A stretch of DNA of 10,872 nucleotides from Campylobacteraceae bacterium (lineage in GTDB: Bacteria > Campylobacterota > Campylobacteria > Campylobacterales > Campylobacteraceae), in assembly GCA_012521935.1 (NCBI GenBank), contig JAAYLJ010000125.1:1-10872 (forward strand), written 5' to 3'. Made by a program: the position numbers and the translations under genes. Under the pieces are notes generated by a model that was not told where the DNA came from, did not search any database, and was given only the letters and a program-made list of their open reading frames with translations. Numbering within the stretch: position 1 is the stretch's first letter; every line of letters starts with the position of its first letter. Positions 1-6,312 of the stretch are shown piece by piece.

Positions 1-283
1 CTCTTTTAACTAGAACAAAATCGCCCCTACTAGCTCCATTTAAATCACTTTGTTCTATTAGAATATCTTTAGATTTATAGCTTGGATCAAAGACTTCCAA
101 AAAGCCAGTTCCTCTTGAGGAGACATCCATTCTCCCAACAAAAAAATTAGGAGATAGAAAATACAAGCCTCTTTTAAGCTCTAGCGCTCTTGCTTTAAAG
201 AGAGTTTGTACTAACATTTTCTCTTCTTGCTCTAGGTTTTTATCTGATACACCGCTATTTAATGATAATAGGAAGTTTTTCAC
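1..283 (-). CDS. rnr: Ribonuclease R (RNase II/R family exoribonuclease), N-terminal part, cut by window edge
   Basis: Translating the minus strand from a GTG at 283-281 gives 94 codons without a stop up to the window edge. RNase R degrades structured RNA 3' to 5' in the cytoplasm and takes part in mRNA decay and RNA quality control. What is visible is the N-terminal region: a short helical start, then an OB-fold-like segment containing GRMDVSSRGTGFLEV and DLNGASRGDFVLVKR, which is the typical RNase R cold-shock-like pattern (G-x-hydrophobic-D...GxGFL...D-x-x-x-A-x-x-GD-x-V). The catalytic RNB domain lies outside the window. The GTG overlaps the TGA of the upstream HDOD gene (GTGA), which suggests translational coupling; no clear Shine-Dalgarno sequence precedes it. 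An ATG at codon 23 is an alternative start. The family call is confident; the exact start is less so. Confidence 0.85.
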   Translation of the reverse strand, partial: MKNFLLSLNSGVSDKNLEQEEKMLVQTLFKARALELKRGLYFLSPNFFVGRMDVSSRGTGFLEVFDPSYKSKDILIEQSDLNGASRGDFVLVKR

Positions 284-1092
284 TGTCTAAGTTTTTCAAT
301 CTCATTAAGAAAAAAATTAGATTTTAAATCATTCTCTTCCAAAAGCGAAACTGCTTTTTCTATGGATTTCTCTTCAAAAATAGAAAAGCTATTTATAGCT
401 TTTTTTACAATCTTTAAGGCTGTAGAGAATGGTTTTATGTGTTCAGGGGCATCTTCTAGGTTTGTTGAATATCTAATGGCTTCAACTAGCTCAGTTTCTA
501 AATTCCACTGAGCAAATATTTTTGCAGCTATCTCTTCATTTGTGATTTTAAAAGTATCCATTTCCAACATGGATAACTCTTCAATGGTTTCTAGTTTTTT
601 GATTTTATCGTAAAAAGCAGCACCTTCTCCTCTTTCAACTAATATATGAGAGATGATGACTTTTCCAACCTCCATCATAAATGATGCAGGCACTAAAATA
701 TCTAATAATTCTCTATCAACTTTTGAGTACCAATTGAACATTAAAGCGCTTTGCAAAGAGCTAATTTCTAAAAAACTACCCTCTGATAATCCATAAGGAG
801 ATAGATCTGTTGTCATATTTTTCTTAACAGCACTTGATAGAGCAAAACCTCTTACTGTAGCCATTCCAAATAAAGAAACAGCATGAGAAACACTTTTGAT
901 TTCTCTACTAAATCCATAAAGAGGAGAGTTTGCTGATTTTAATATATTTGCAGTAAGCATCGGATCGCTCTTAACTACCGATACTAATTCAGTTAGCGTG
1001 CTATCTTTATTTGTACATATTTTTTGTATTTTTAAAACCGTCTCATCTAAGGGAGGAAGAGATTTAATTTTCTCTATAATTTCACCATCCAC
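280..1092 (-). CDS. HDOD-domain protein (signal-transduction type, non-catalytic HD fold)
   Basis: This 270-residue protein is nearly all HDOD domain. It opens with the family signature KSLPPLDETVLKIQKIC (residues 10-26) and continues with SDPMLTANILKSANSPLYG (42-60) and the SVSHAVSLFGMATVRGFAL region (67-85). Where a true HD phosphohydrolase has HD in its LLHDIGK motif, this protein has FMMEVGK (138-144), so metal-dependent catalysis is not expected, as is usual for HDOD proteins. These proteins act in regulation and signalling, often tied to chemotaxis or c-di-GMP, but the partner here cannot be deduced. The frame is open back to a TTG at 1134, but I prefer the GTG at 1092: AAGAGGGG lies 6 nt before it, the protein then begins just before the conserved KSLPPL, and a TATAAT box at 1129-1124 would put transcription start downstream of the TTG. 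Its TGA overlaps the rnr start. Confidence 0.88.
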   Translation of the reverse strand: MDGEIIEKIKSLPPLDETVLKIQKICTNKDSTLTELVSVVKSDPMLTANILKSANSPLYGFSREIKSVSHAVSLFGMATVRGFALSSAVKKNMTTDLSPYGLSEGSFLEISSLQSALMFNWYSKVDRELLDILVPASFMMEVGKVIISHILVERGEGAAFYDKIKKLETIEELSMLEMDTFKITNEEIAAKIFAQWNLETELVEAIRYSTNLEDAPEHIKPFSTALKIVKKAINSFSIFEEKSIEKAVSLLEENDLKSNFFLNEIEKLRQ

Positions 1093-1098
1093 AATAAA

Positions 1099-1106
1099 CC
1101 CCTCTT
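1099..1106 (-). promoter_or_regulatory. Shine-Dalgarno sequence that decides the HDOD gene start
   Basis: Read on the minus strand, AAGAGGGG ends 6 nt before the GTG at 1092-1090. The alternative TTG at 1134 has no comparable purine-rich sequence before it. Confidence 0.65.
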
Positions 1107-1123
1107 TTGCAAAATCTATACCA

Positions 1124-1129
1124 ATTATA
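1124..1129 (-). promoter_or_regulatory. Predicted sigma-70 -10 box of the HDOD gene (and possibly rnr)
   Basis: The minus strand reads GGCTATAATTGG, a perfect TATAAT. Transcription would begin near 1117, leaving a leader of about 25 nt to the GTG at 1092. There is no good -35 hexamer 17 nt upstream, which is normal for sigma-70 promoters in this phylum. Because of the GTGA overlap, the same promoter probably also serves rnr. Confidence 0.55.
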
Positions 1130-1262
1130 GCCAAACAGACTTAATTTTTATTTGTTTTTGAGTAATATTCTTACTTATTATTTAGTTGGAAAAAATATTA
1201 ATTAAATCTATTTTTATACTATTTTTCTCTTTTTGGTTTCAGTCCTCTTTGAGAACTTTTTA

Positions 1263-1270
1263 GATAAAAT
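1263..1270 (+). promoter_or_regulatory. Predicted -10 element of the ilvC promoter
   Basis: GATAAAAT followed by AGCGCC fits the extended -10 pattern often seen before genes in Campylobacterota. The preceding 60-100 bp is T-rich, another habit of these promoters, and no good -35 box is visible. Transcription would start near 1277, giving a leader of about 25 nt, too short for an attenuator. A TATACT at 1215-1220 is a weaker alternative. The 1135-1301 gap between HDOD and ilvC holds only these divergent promoters. Confidence 0.45.
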
Positions 1271-1301
1271 AGCGCCATTTATTTCATTGTAAGGAACCAA
1301 T

Positions 1302-2324
1302 ATGGCAGTAACTGTATATTATGATAAAGATTGTGATTTAAGCATAATTAGAGGCAAAAAAGTCGCTATGATTGGCTTTGGAAGCCAAGGACACGCGCAT
1401 GCTGAAAACTTAAGAGATAGCGGTGTAGAGGTTGTTGTAGGCTTAAGAGAGGGCGGTAGCTCATGGAGTAAAGCGCAAGCAAAAGGGTTTACTGTTAAAA
1501 GTGTTGCTAATGCTACAAAAGAGTCAGATGTTATCATGATTTTACTACCAGATGAGGTTCAAGCTGATGTTTTTGAAGCTGAAATTAGGCCAAATCTAAA
1601 AGATGGAGATGCGATAGCTTTTGGACATGGATTTAACATTCATTATGGACAAATCAAAGCTCCAAAGGGTATTGATGTCATTATGATTGCACCTAAAGCA
1701 CCAGGCCATACAGTTAGAAATGAGTTTGTAAATGGTGGCGGAATTCCAGATTTAATCGCAGTTGAGCAGAATGATTCAGGCAATGCAAGAGAGCTAGCAT
1801 TAAGTTATGCAAGCGCTATTGGTGGCGGAAGAACAGGGATTATTGAGACAACTTTCAAAGATGAAACTGAGACAGATCTTTTTGGAGAGCAAGCCGTACT
1901 TTGTGGTGGAGTTACAGCGTTAGTGCAAGCTGGATTTGAAACTTTAGTTGAAGCTGGATATGAGCCAGAAATGGCATATTTTGAGTGTTTGCACGAGTTA
2001 AAATTGATAGTTGATTTGATGTATCAAGGCGGAATTGCAGATATGAGATACTCCATTTCAAACACCGCAGAATATGGAGATTATGTGAGTGGTCCAAGAG
2101 TTATAAATGAAGATTCTAAAAAAATTATGAAAGATATTTTAAAAGATATTCAAGATGGTAAGTTTGCTAAAGATTTCATCCTTGAAAAACAAGCTGGATA
2201 TACAAGAATGAATGCTGAGCGAGCAAACATGAGAAACTCTAAGATTGAAAAAACTGGAGAGAGGTTAAGAGGCATGATGCCTTGGATCTCTGCAAATAAA
2301 ATAATCAATAAAGATGAGAATTAA
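1302..2324 (+). CDS. ilvC: Ketol-acid reductoisomerase (class I, NADP-dependent)
   Basis: This cytoplasmic enzyme converts 2-acetolactate (or 2-aceto-2-hydroxybutyrate) to the dihydroxy acid in valine, leucine and isoleucine synthesis. The 340 residues match the usual class I length. The N-terminal Rossmann domain has GFGSQG (25-30) and a cofactor loop with R49 and S53/S54, typical of NADPH use. H109 in GHGFNIHYGQ and the PKAPGH segment (131-136) form the substrate pocket. The C-terminal knotted domain supplies the Mg2+ ligands D192 and E196 (TDLFGEQ) and E228 and E232 (FECLHE), with the substrate-binding S253 region SISNTAEYGD. All key residues are intact. TAAGGA lies 6 nt before the ATG. 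The gene is followed at once by a terminator, so it is probably transcribed alone. Confidence 0.98.
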   Translation: MAVTVYYDKDCDLSIIRGKKVAMIGFGSQGHAHAENLRDSGVEVVVGLREGGSSWSKAQAKGFTVKSVANATKESDVIMILLPDEVQADVFEAEIRPNLKDGDAIAFGHGFNIHYGQIKAPKGIDVIMIAPKAPGHTVRNEFVNGGGIPDLIAVEQNDSGNARELALSYASAIGGGRTGIIETTFKDETETDLFGEQAVLCGGVTALVQAGFETLVEAGYEPEMAYFECLHELKLIVDLMYQGGIADMRYSISNTAEYGDYVSGPRVINEDSKKIMKDILKDIQDGKFAKDFILEKQAGYTRMNAERANMRNSKIEKTGERLRGMMPWISANKIINKDEN

Positions 2325-2326
2325 TT

Positions 2327-2346
2327 AGGGCCCTTTAGGGCCTTTT
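2327..2346 (+). terminator. Rho-independent terminator after ilvC
   Basis: Two bases after the ilvC stop, the arms AGGGCCC and GGGCCTT can pair around a TTTA loop (five G-C pairs, then a G-T wobble and an A-T pair), followed by TTTTCC. The U-tract is short, so some readthrough into the deacetylase-dprA-ruvX genes is possible. It is the only G+C-rich hairpin I found in the window. Confidence 0.75.
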
Positions 2347-2362
2347 CCTACTAATCACACTT

Positions 2363-3403
2363 ATGGCAAAGAAAAGAAAAAATAGAAAAAAAAGCACTCT
2401 CCCCCCTAAAGTTTTAATTTTTTCATTAATGCTTCTATCTATTTTAGTTACAGGAGCAATTTTTTATCTAAATTTAGATAAAAAAGAAGAAAAAGCATCT
2501 TTTAAAGTAGAAAACTCTAGTACAGATGAAGAGTTGATGAATAAGATGAAAAAGATGCTTCAAGATGAAAGAGTTAGGCTAGATGAAAAGAAAAAAGAGC
2601 AAGTAGCAGCTCTGCCTCCAGTGCCTGTTTTGAAAAAAATAGAAGAAAAAGAGGCAAGTAAGGAGGAAGAGAAACCCTCTGAAGTGGCTGATTATGAGAA
2701 GAGTTTGAAGAAGGAACCTAAGGTCATAGACTTTAAGCCACAAAAAAAAGAGCACTATGAAGGTAGGCCAAAACTTGCCATCATAATAGATGATGTTTCA
2801 TTTCCAAACCATGTAAAAAAGATTAAAAGTATTCCTTTTCCAGTCACCCCATCCATACTTCCACCAACTAAAAGACATCCAGATTCGCATAAATTAGCTA
2901 AAGAGTTTGATTGTTATATGGTTCATCTTCCACTTGAAGCACAAAATCATAACTCGCCAGAAGAGAGAACGCTAAGGGTTGGAAACTCATTTAATGAGAT
3001 AGAAAATTGGATAAAAGAGTTAAAAAAACAGTTTCCAAAAGCTCTTTTTTACAATAATCACACAGGTAGTAAGTTTACTGAAAATAGTAGAGCAATGGAG
3101 TATTTAATAAAGGCTTTAAAAGAGAGTGAAATTGAATTTTTAGACAGTAAAACCACGCCAAGAAGTGTAGCTAGAAGTATTGGAGAAAAATATGGGATGA
3201 GTATATATTCTAGAGATGTATTTTTGGATAACTCTTTTAATGAAGAAGATATTAAAAAGCAGTTAAAAGAAGCTGTTAGGATAGCTAAATTAAGAGGAAA
3301 AGCCATAGCCATTGGACATCCTCACATTAGTACTTTAAGCGTTTTAAAAAATGCAAAACCACTTTTAAAAGATGTTGAAGTGGTCTATATAAAAGATTTA
3401 TGA
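2363..3403 (+). CDS. Membrane-anchored divergent polysaccharide deacetylase (YibQ/DUF610 family)
   Basis: This 346-residue protein is probably exposed in the periplasm. A basic start (MAKKRKNRKK) precedes one membrane segment (about residues 16-38) that acts as an uncleaved anchor. A charged Lys/Glu-rich linker, probably helical or disordered, covers about 40-130. The C-terminal domain (136-346) carries the family pattern: AIIIDD (139-144), HLPLEA (188-193), NNHTGS (231-236), FLDS (259-262), RDVFLDN (284-290) and AIGHPH (316-321). Families with this fold remove acetyl groups from envelope polysaccharides, but the substrate of this subfamily is not established. There is no Shine-Dalgarno sequence before the ATG. 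Its TGA overlaps the dprA ATG. Its position after ilvC and before dprA matches C. jejuni Cj0633 as I remember it. Confidence 0.87.
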   Translation: MAKKRKNRKKSTLPPKVLIFSLMLLSILVTGAIFYLNLDKKEEKASFKVENSSTDEELMNKMKKMLQDERVRLDEKKKEQVAALPPVPVLKKIEEKEASKEEEKPSEVADYEKSLKKEPKVIDFKPQKKEHYEGRPKLAIIIDDVSFPNHVKKIKSIPFPVTPSILPPTKRHPDSHKLAKEFDCYMVHLPLEAQNHNSPEERTLRVGNSFNEIENWIKELKKQFPKALFYNNHTGSKFTENSRAMEYLIKALKESEIEFLDSKTTPRSVARSIGEKYGMSIYSRDVFLDNSFNEEDIKKQLKEAVRIAKLRGKAIAIGHPHISTLSVLKNAKPLLKDVEVVYIKDL

Positions 3404-4182
3404 TGGAAACTTTAAAAGAGTTGCCAAGTGAGTTTTTAAAGCTAAAAAAACCTCCTCAAAAGATTTACTATAAAGGAAATTTAGAGCTTTTAAAGCATAA
3501 AAAAGTTGCCATAGTTGGAAGCAGGAGGCCAAGCTTTTACACAAAAAATTTAACTTCAAGATTAGCGCAAGGGCTTAATGAAAGAGGTATTGTGGTGGTA
3601 AGCGGTGGAGCTATGGGGGTTGATGCCATTGCTCATAGGGCTGCTTTTCCAAATACCATCATGGTAGCAGCAACAAGTTTAGAAGATATTTATCCAAAAG
3701 TAAATAAAGAGCTTATAAGTTCAATCTATAAAGATGGATTAGCTATTAGTGAGTACGATAAAGATGAAGTGGTGCAAAAGTATTTTTTCGTTGATAGAAA
3801 TAGATTAGTAATTGCACTTAGTGAAGCAGTTATCATAGCTCAAGCAGATTTAAAAAGTGGCTCAATGCAAAGTGCAAAAATAGCAAAAAAACTAAATAAA
3901 CCTATCTATGTTTTGCCCCAAAGATTAAATGAAAGTGATGGAACAAATCTACTTTTAAAAAATGGTGAAGCGCTTTTAATTAATGATATAGATCAGTTTT
4001 TAAGTAACTTTGGAAAGATTGTGACTAACAATGATCCAATAATTGAATTTTGTAAAAAAGAGAGCTCTTTAGAGAAGGCTTTAGCTAAGTTTGGCCCAAA
4101 AATATATGAGTATGAATTTATGGGCAAACTTAAGATAGAAGGCGCAAGTGTGGTGGTTTGTAGTGGTTTTAGCAGCATTTGA
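3400..4182 (+). CDS. dprA: DNA-processing protein DprA (transformation recombination mediator)
   Basis: DprA binds incoming single-stranded DNA in the cytoplasm and loads RecA onto it during natural transformation. The 260 residues consist mainly of the Rossmann-like core, with no N-terminal SAM domain, which fits the short DprA of this phylum. Visible motifs are VGSR (39-42), SGGAMGVDAIAHRAA (68-82), the RNR at 133-135, SGSM (153-156) and GTNLLLKNGE (181-190). The C-terminal part (about 213-250, with YEFMGKLKIEG) resembles the small winged-helix domain. The start overlaps the deacetylase stop as ATGA; a second ATG follows immediately, and translation is probably coupled since no clear Shine-Dalgarno sequence is present. 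The last 12 codons or so overlap ruvX in another frame. Its presence suggests natural competence but does not prove it. Confidence 0.95.
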   Translation: MMETLKELPSEFLKLKKPPQKIYYKGNLELLKHKKVAIVGSRRPSFYTKNLTSRLAQGLNERGIVVVSGGAMGVDAIAHRAAFPNTIMVAATSLEDIYPKVNKELISSIYKDGLAISEYDKDEVVQKYFFVDRNRLVIALSEAVIIAQADLKSGSMQSAKIAKKLNKPIYVLPQRLNESDGTNLLLKNGEALLINDIDQFLSNFGKIVTNNDPIIEFCKKESSLEKALAKFGPKIYEYEFMGKLKIEGASVVVCSGFSSI

Positions 4183-4549
4183 TGTTGGACTTAAAAGAGT
4201 AGGAGTTGCTTTAGCCTTCAAGGGGGTAGTTTTGCCTCAAGATCCAATCTTTAGAAAAAACCGCAACCAAGCAGCTAATGAGGCATCTTTATTCTTAAAA
4301 AATTGGAGTGTTGATAGGCTTATAGTAGGACTTCCAACAGGTAGTGAGGATTCACTTACCATGCAAAAAAGAGTAAAACATTTCATTAGTTTAATTAATT
4401 TTGACAAAGAGATTTGCTATGTAGATGAGTATGGAAGTTCACTTGAAGCAAAAGAGTTAATGAGAGGAAAAATCAAGCAAAAAAGAGATGGTAAAATCGA
4501 TTCTTTAGCAGCTGTAGTTATATTAAATAGGTATCTTTCACAAAATTAA
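4148..4549 (+). CDS. ruvX: Putative Holliday junction resolvase / pre-16S rRNA nuclease RuvX (YqgF)
   Basis: YqgF/RuvX is an RNase H-fold nuclease linked to 16S rRNA 5' end maturation and, in some bacteria, Holliday junction resolution. The 133 residues fit the family. The fold signature AAFDVGLKRVGVAL (9-22) holds the first acidic residue D12, LIVGLPTG (58-65) follows, E94 lies in YVDEYGSS (91-98), and D118 in KIDSLAAVVIL (116-126). The start is uncertain. GTG at 4148 has GAAGG 5 nt upstream but gives an odd WWFVVV leader; GTG at 4163 gives MVLAAFDVG, closer to the usual family start, but has a weaker ribosome site. Either way the gene overlaps dprA, by 35 or 20 nt. Its stop lies inside the 12-bp overlap with the convergent queA gene. 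Confidence 0.9.
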   Translation: MWWFVVVLAAFDVGLKRVGVALAFKGVVLPQDPIFRKNRNQAANEASLFLKNWSVDRLIVGLPTGSEDSLTMQKRVKHFISLINFDKEICYVDEYGSSLEAKELMRGKIKQKRDGKIDSLAAVVILNRYLSQN

Positions 4550-5563
4550 CATTGCATCTCCGTAAGAGTAAAATCTATACTCTTTACTAATTGCCTCATG
4601 GTAAATTTCTAAAGTTTTTTCAACCCCAATAAAACTAGCAACAAGCATTATAAGAGTTGAGCAGGGTAGATGAAAATTTGTTAAAAGGTGGCTAACTCTT
4701 TGTGGTGGGTTTTGTGGATGTAAAAAAAGATTGCTAGATCCTTGCATCTTGCCCGTTCTAGTATAGTGCTCAACCGCCCTTGTTGCTGTTGTTCCTACGG
4801 CTAAAATTGGTTTATTTGATGAGATTATATCTTTTGATGTTTGTGAAATTTCAAATCTTTCAAAGTGCATTACATGATCATTTATATTATTTGCTTCAAC
4901 TGGTTTAAATGTTCCAGCTCCAACATGAAGGGTTATAAAAGAGGTTTGAAATTTGCTTTTTATTGAATCAAGCAACTCTTTTGTAAAATGAAGTGAGGCT
5001 GTTGGTGCAGCCACGGCACCCTCTTTGGAGGCAAAAAGAGTTTGATAATTTACAATGTCTTCTTCATTATCACTTCTATTTATGTAAGGAGGCAAAGGTG
5101 TATGTCCAATCTCTTCAAGCAAGGAGTATAGTTTGTCTATTTTAACTCTGTTTTCATCTAAAAAAAAGCTAACAACTCTTAATCCATCATCTTTTAACTC
5201 TTCAACTTTTGCACATAATCCTTTTTGGAAAAAAATAGTAGAATCTTTTTTTACTCTACCCTTTATGTAAGCTGAAAAACGGTTATCTTGCAAAGGTGAA
5301 TTTAAAAGTAATTCTATCTTCCCACCACTACTTTTTTGCCCAAAAATTCTTGCCTTTATAACTTTCGTATCATTTAAAATGATGGCTAAATCTTTTGGTA
5401 AAAATGATTCAATGTTGTAAAACTTTGTGTGAGTTATGAAATCTTTTTTTCTATCATAAACTAAAAGCTTTGAGTGATCTTTGGGATTTGAGGGAAATTT
5501 TGCTATTAAATATTCAGGCAAATCATAGTGATAACTTGCCTGAAGTAGTGGATTTAGTTCTAT
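4538..5563 (-). CDS. queA: S-adenosylmethionine:tRNA ribosyltransferase-isomerase QueA, apparent AUA start
   Basis: QueA transfers and isomerises the ribosyl group of SAM onto the preQ1 base at tRNA position 34, forming epoxyqueuosine. Motifs (numbered from 5563) are ILNDTKVIKARIFG (62-75), GHTPLPPYINR (153-163), VAAPTASLHFT (184-194), HVGAGTFKPV (213-222), AVGTTATRAVEHY (255-267) and SHLLTNFHLPCSTLIML (291-307); all are intact. The start is unusual. The only canonical codon is TTG at 5521, giving 327 residues that begin LPEYLIA with no Shine-Dalgarno sequence. Yet the frame continues upstream with SYHYD, completing the well-known QueA start pattern (F/Y)-x-(F/Y)-x-LPExLIA. It reaches an ATA at 5563-5561 with GAGGA 6 nt before it, giving 341 residues, the normal family length. 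I therefore extend the gene to 5563; 4538-5521 is the conservative alternative. Last gene of tatB-tatC-queA. Confidence 0.93.
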   Translation of the reverse strand: MELNPLLQASYHYDLPEYLIAKFPSNPKDHSKLLVYDRKKDFITHTKFYNIESFLPKDLAIILNDTKVIKARIFGQKSSGGKIELLLNSPLQDNRFSAYIKGRVKKDSTIFFQKGLCAKVEELKDDGLRVVSFFLDENRVKIDKLYSLLEEIGHTPLPPYINRSDNEEDIVNYQTLFASKEGAVAAPTASLHFTKELLDSIKSKFQTSFITLHVGAGTFKPVEANNINDHVMHFERFEISQTSKDIISSNKPILAVGTTATRAVEHYTRTGKMQGSSNLFLHPQNPPQRVSHLLTNFHLPCSTLIMLVASFIGVEKTLEIYHEAISKEYRFYSYGDAMLIL

Positions 5564-6312
5564 TCTTTTTCCTCTTCATCATCTTCCTCATCATCTTCAT
5601 CTATGGAAGTAGGATTTACAGATTTGGCTATTAAAATAGAGATTCCATAAAGGATGATAAGTGGTCCAGCCATTAAAAACTGAGTTAAAACATCAGGCGG
5701 AGTGAGCAAGGCTGAGACTAAAAATATAATAATAATTGCATATCTAAAGTGATTTTTTAGCATAGCATCATCTACTAAACCTATTTTAGCTAGGAAAAAA
5801 GTTATGACAGGAAGTTCAAATGCAATTCCAAAGGCTATTAAAAGTTTTGTAAAAAAACTAACATACTCTCCAATGCTAGGAAGAGCGGTAAAAAGGGTGT
5901 TTCCAAAGTTTATTAAAAAATCAAATCCAAAAGGAATGACTACATAGTAGCAAAATGAAGCACCAATTAAAAACATTAAAGTTGCAAAAAATACAAAAGG
6001 GACAACCATCTTTTTTTCATGATCATAAAGTCCTGGAGCAACAAAGAGCCAAAATTGCCAAAATATTATGGGTAAAGAGGCGATAAGTCCAGCAAAAAAT
6101 GCTACTTTTATGGCTGTAAAAAATGGTTCATGCACCTTTACAAATATGACTGAACTACCTTCTGGTAGGACTCTTTCAAGCGGAGTTATCATCCAGTGAA
6201 GCAGGGGTTCCCAAAAAGCAAAACATACAAAAAATGCTACAAATATAACTGCAACTGAAATTCCTAATCTTTTTCTAAGTTCAATTAAATGAGGCTTAAG
6301 TTCTTCAAGCAT
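5560..6312 (-). CDS. tatC: Twin-arginine translocase subunit TatC
   Basis: TatC is the inner-membrane receptor that, with TatB, recognises twin-arginine signal peptides and exports folded proteins such as cofactor-containing periplasmic enzymes. It has 250 residues and six membrane segments (about 18-37, 68-90, 103-125, 152-176, 191-206 and 210-228). It starts with the conserved MLEELKPHLIELRKRL. HEPFF (61-65, with E62) and FELPV (165-169) are the known glutamate-containing motifs, and LTPPD (203-207) precedes the last segment. The tail from residue 238 is almost entirely acidic. I chose the ATG at 6312 because AAGGAG ends 9 nt before it, whereas the ATG at 6321 directly abuts that site; the frame also runs open to 6369. 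It overlaps the end of tatB by 8 nt. Confidence 0.97.
   Translation of the reverse strand: MLEELKPHLIELRKRLGISVAVIFVAFFVCFAFWEPLLHWMITPLERVLPEGSSVIFVKVHEPFFTAIKVAFFAGLIASLPIIFWQFWLFVAPGLYDHEKKMVVPFVFFATLMFLIGASFCYYVVIPFGFDFLINFGNTLFTALPSIGEYVSFFTKLLIAFGIAFELPVITFFLAKIGLVDDAMLKNHFRYAIIIIFLVSALLTPPDVLTQFLMAGPLIILYGISILIAKSVNPTSIDEDDEEDDEEEKE
5570..5576 (-). promoter_or_regulatory. Shine-Dalgarno sequence for queA, inside the tatC 3' end
   Basis: The minus strand reads AAGAGGA, then 6 nt (AAAAGA), then ATA at 5563-5561. It is formed by the GAA-GAG-GAA codons of the acidic tatC tail. Its spacing suits the ATA codon; it lies about 48 nt from the TTG at 5521, too far to serve that codon. Confidence 0.55.

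Noticed and set aside
1135..1301. Riboswitch, leader peptide or T-box attenuator before ilvC
   Set aside because: The predicted leader is about 25 nt, with no hairpin, no run of branched-chain codons and no terminator ahead of the gene.
1319..1537. 72-codon open frame on the minus strand inside ilvC
   Set aside because: It lies fully antisense to strongly conserved ilvC coding sequence, has no recognisable protein features or ribosome site, and follows from codon bias.
2386..2406. A8 and C6 homopolymer runs near the 5' end of the deacetylase gene, considered as a phase-variation switch
   Set aside because: Contingency tracts in Campylobacterota are usually G/C runs of eight or more; A-runs of this size are expected at this base composition.
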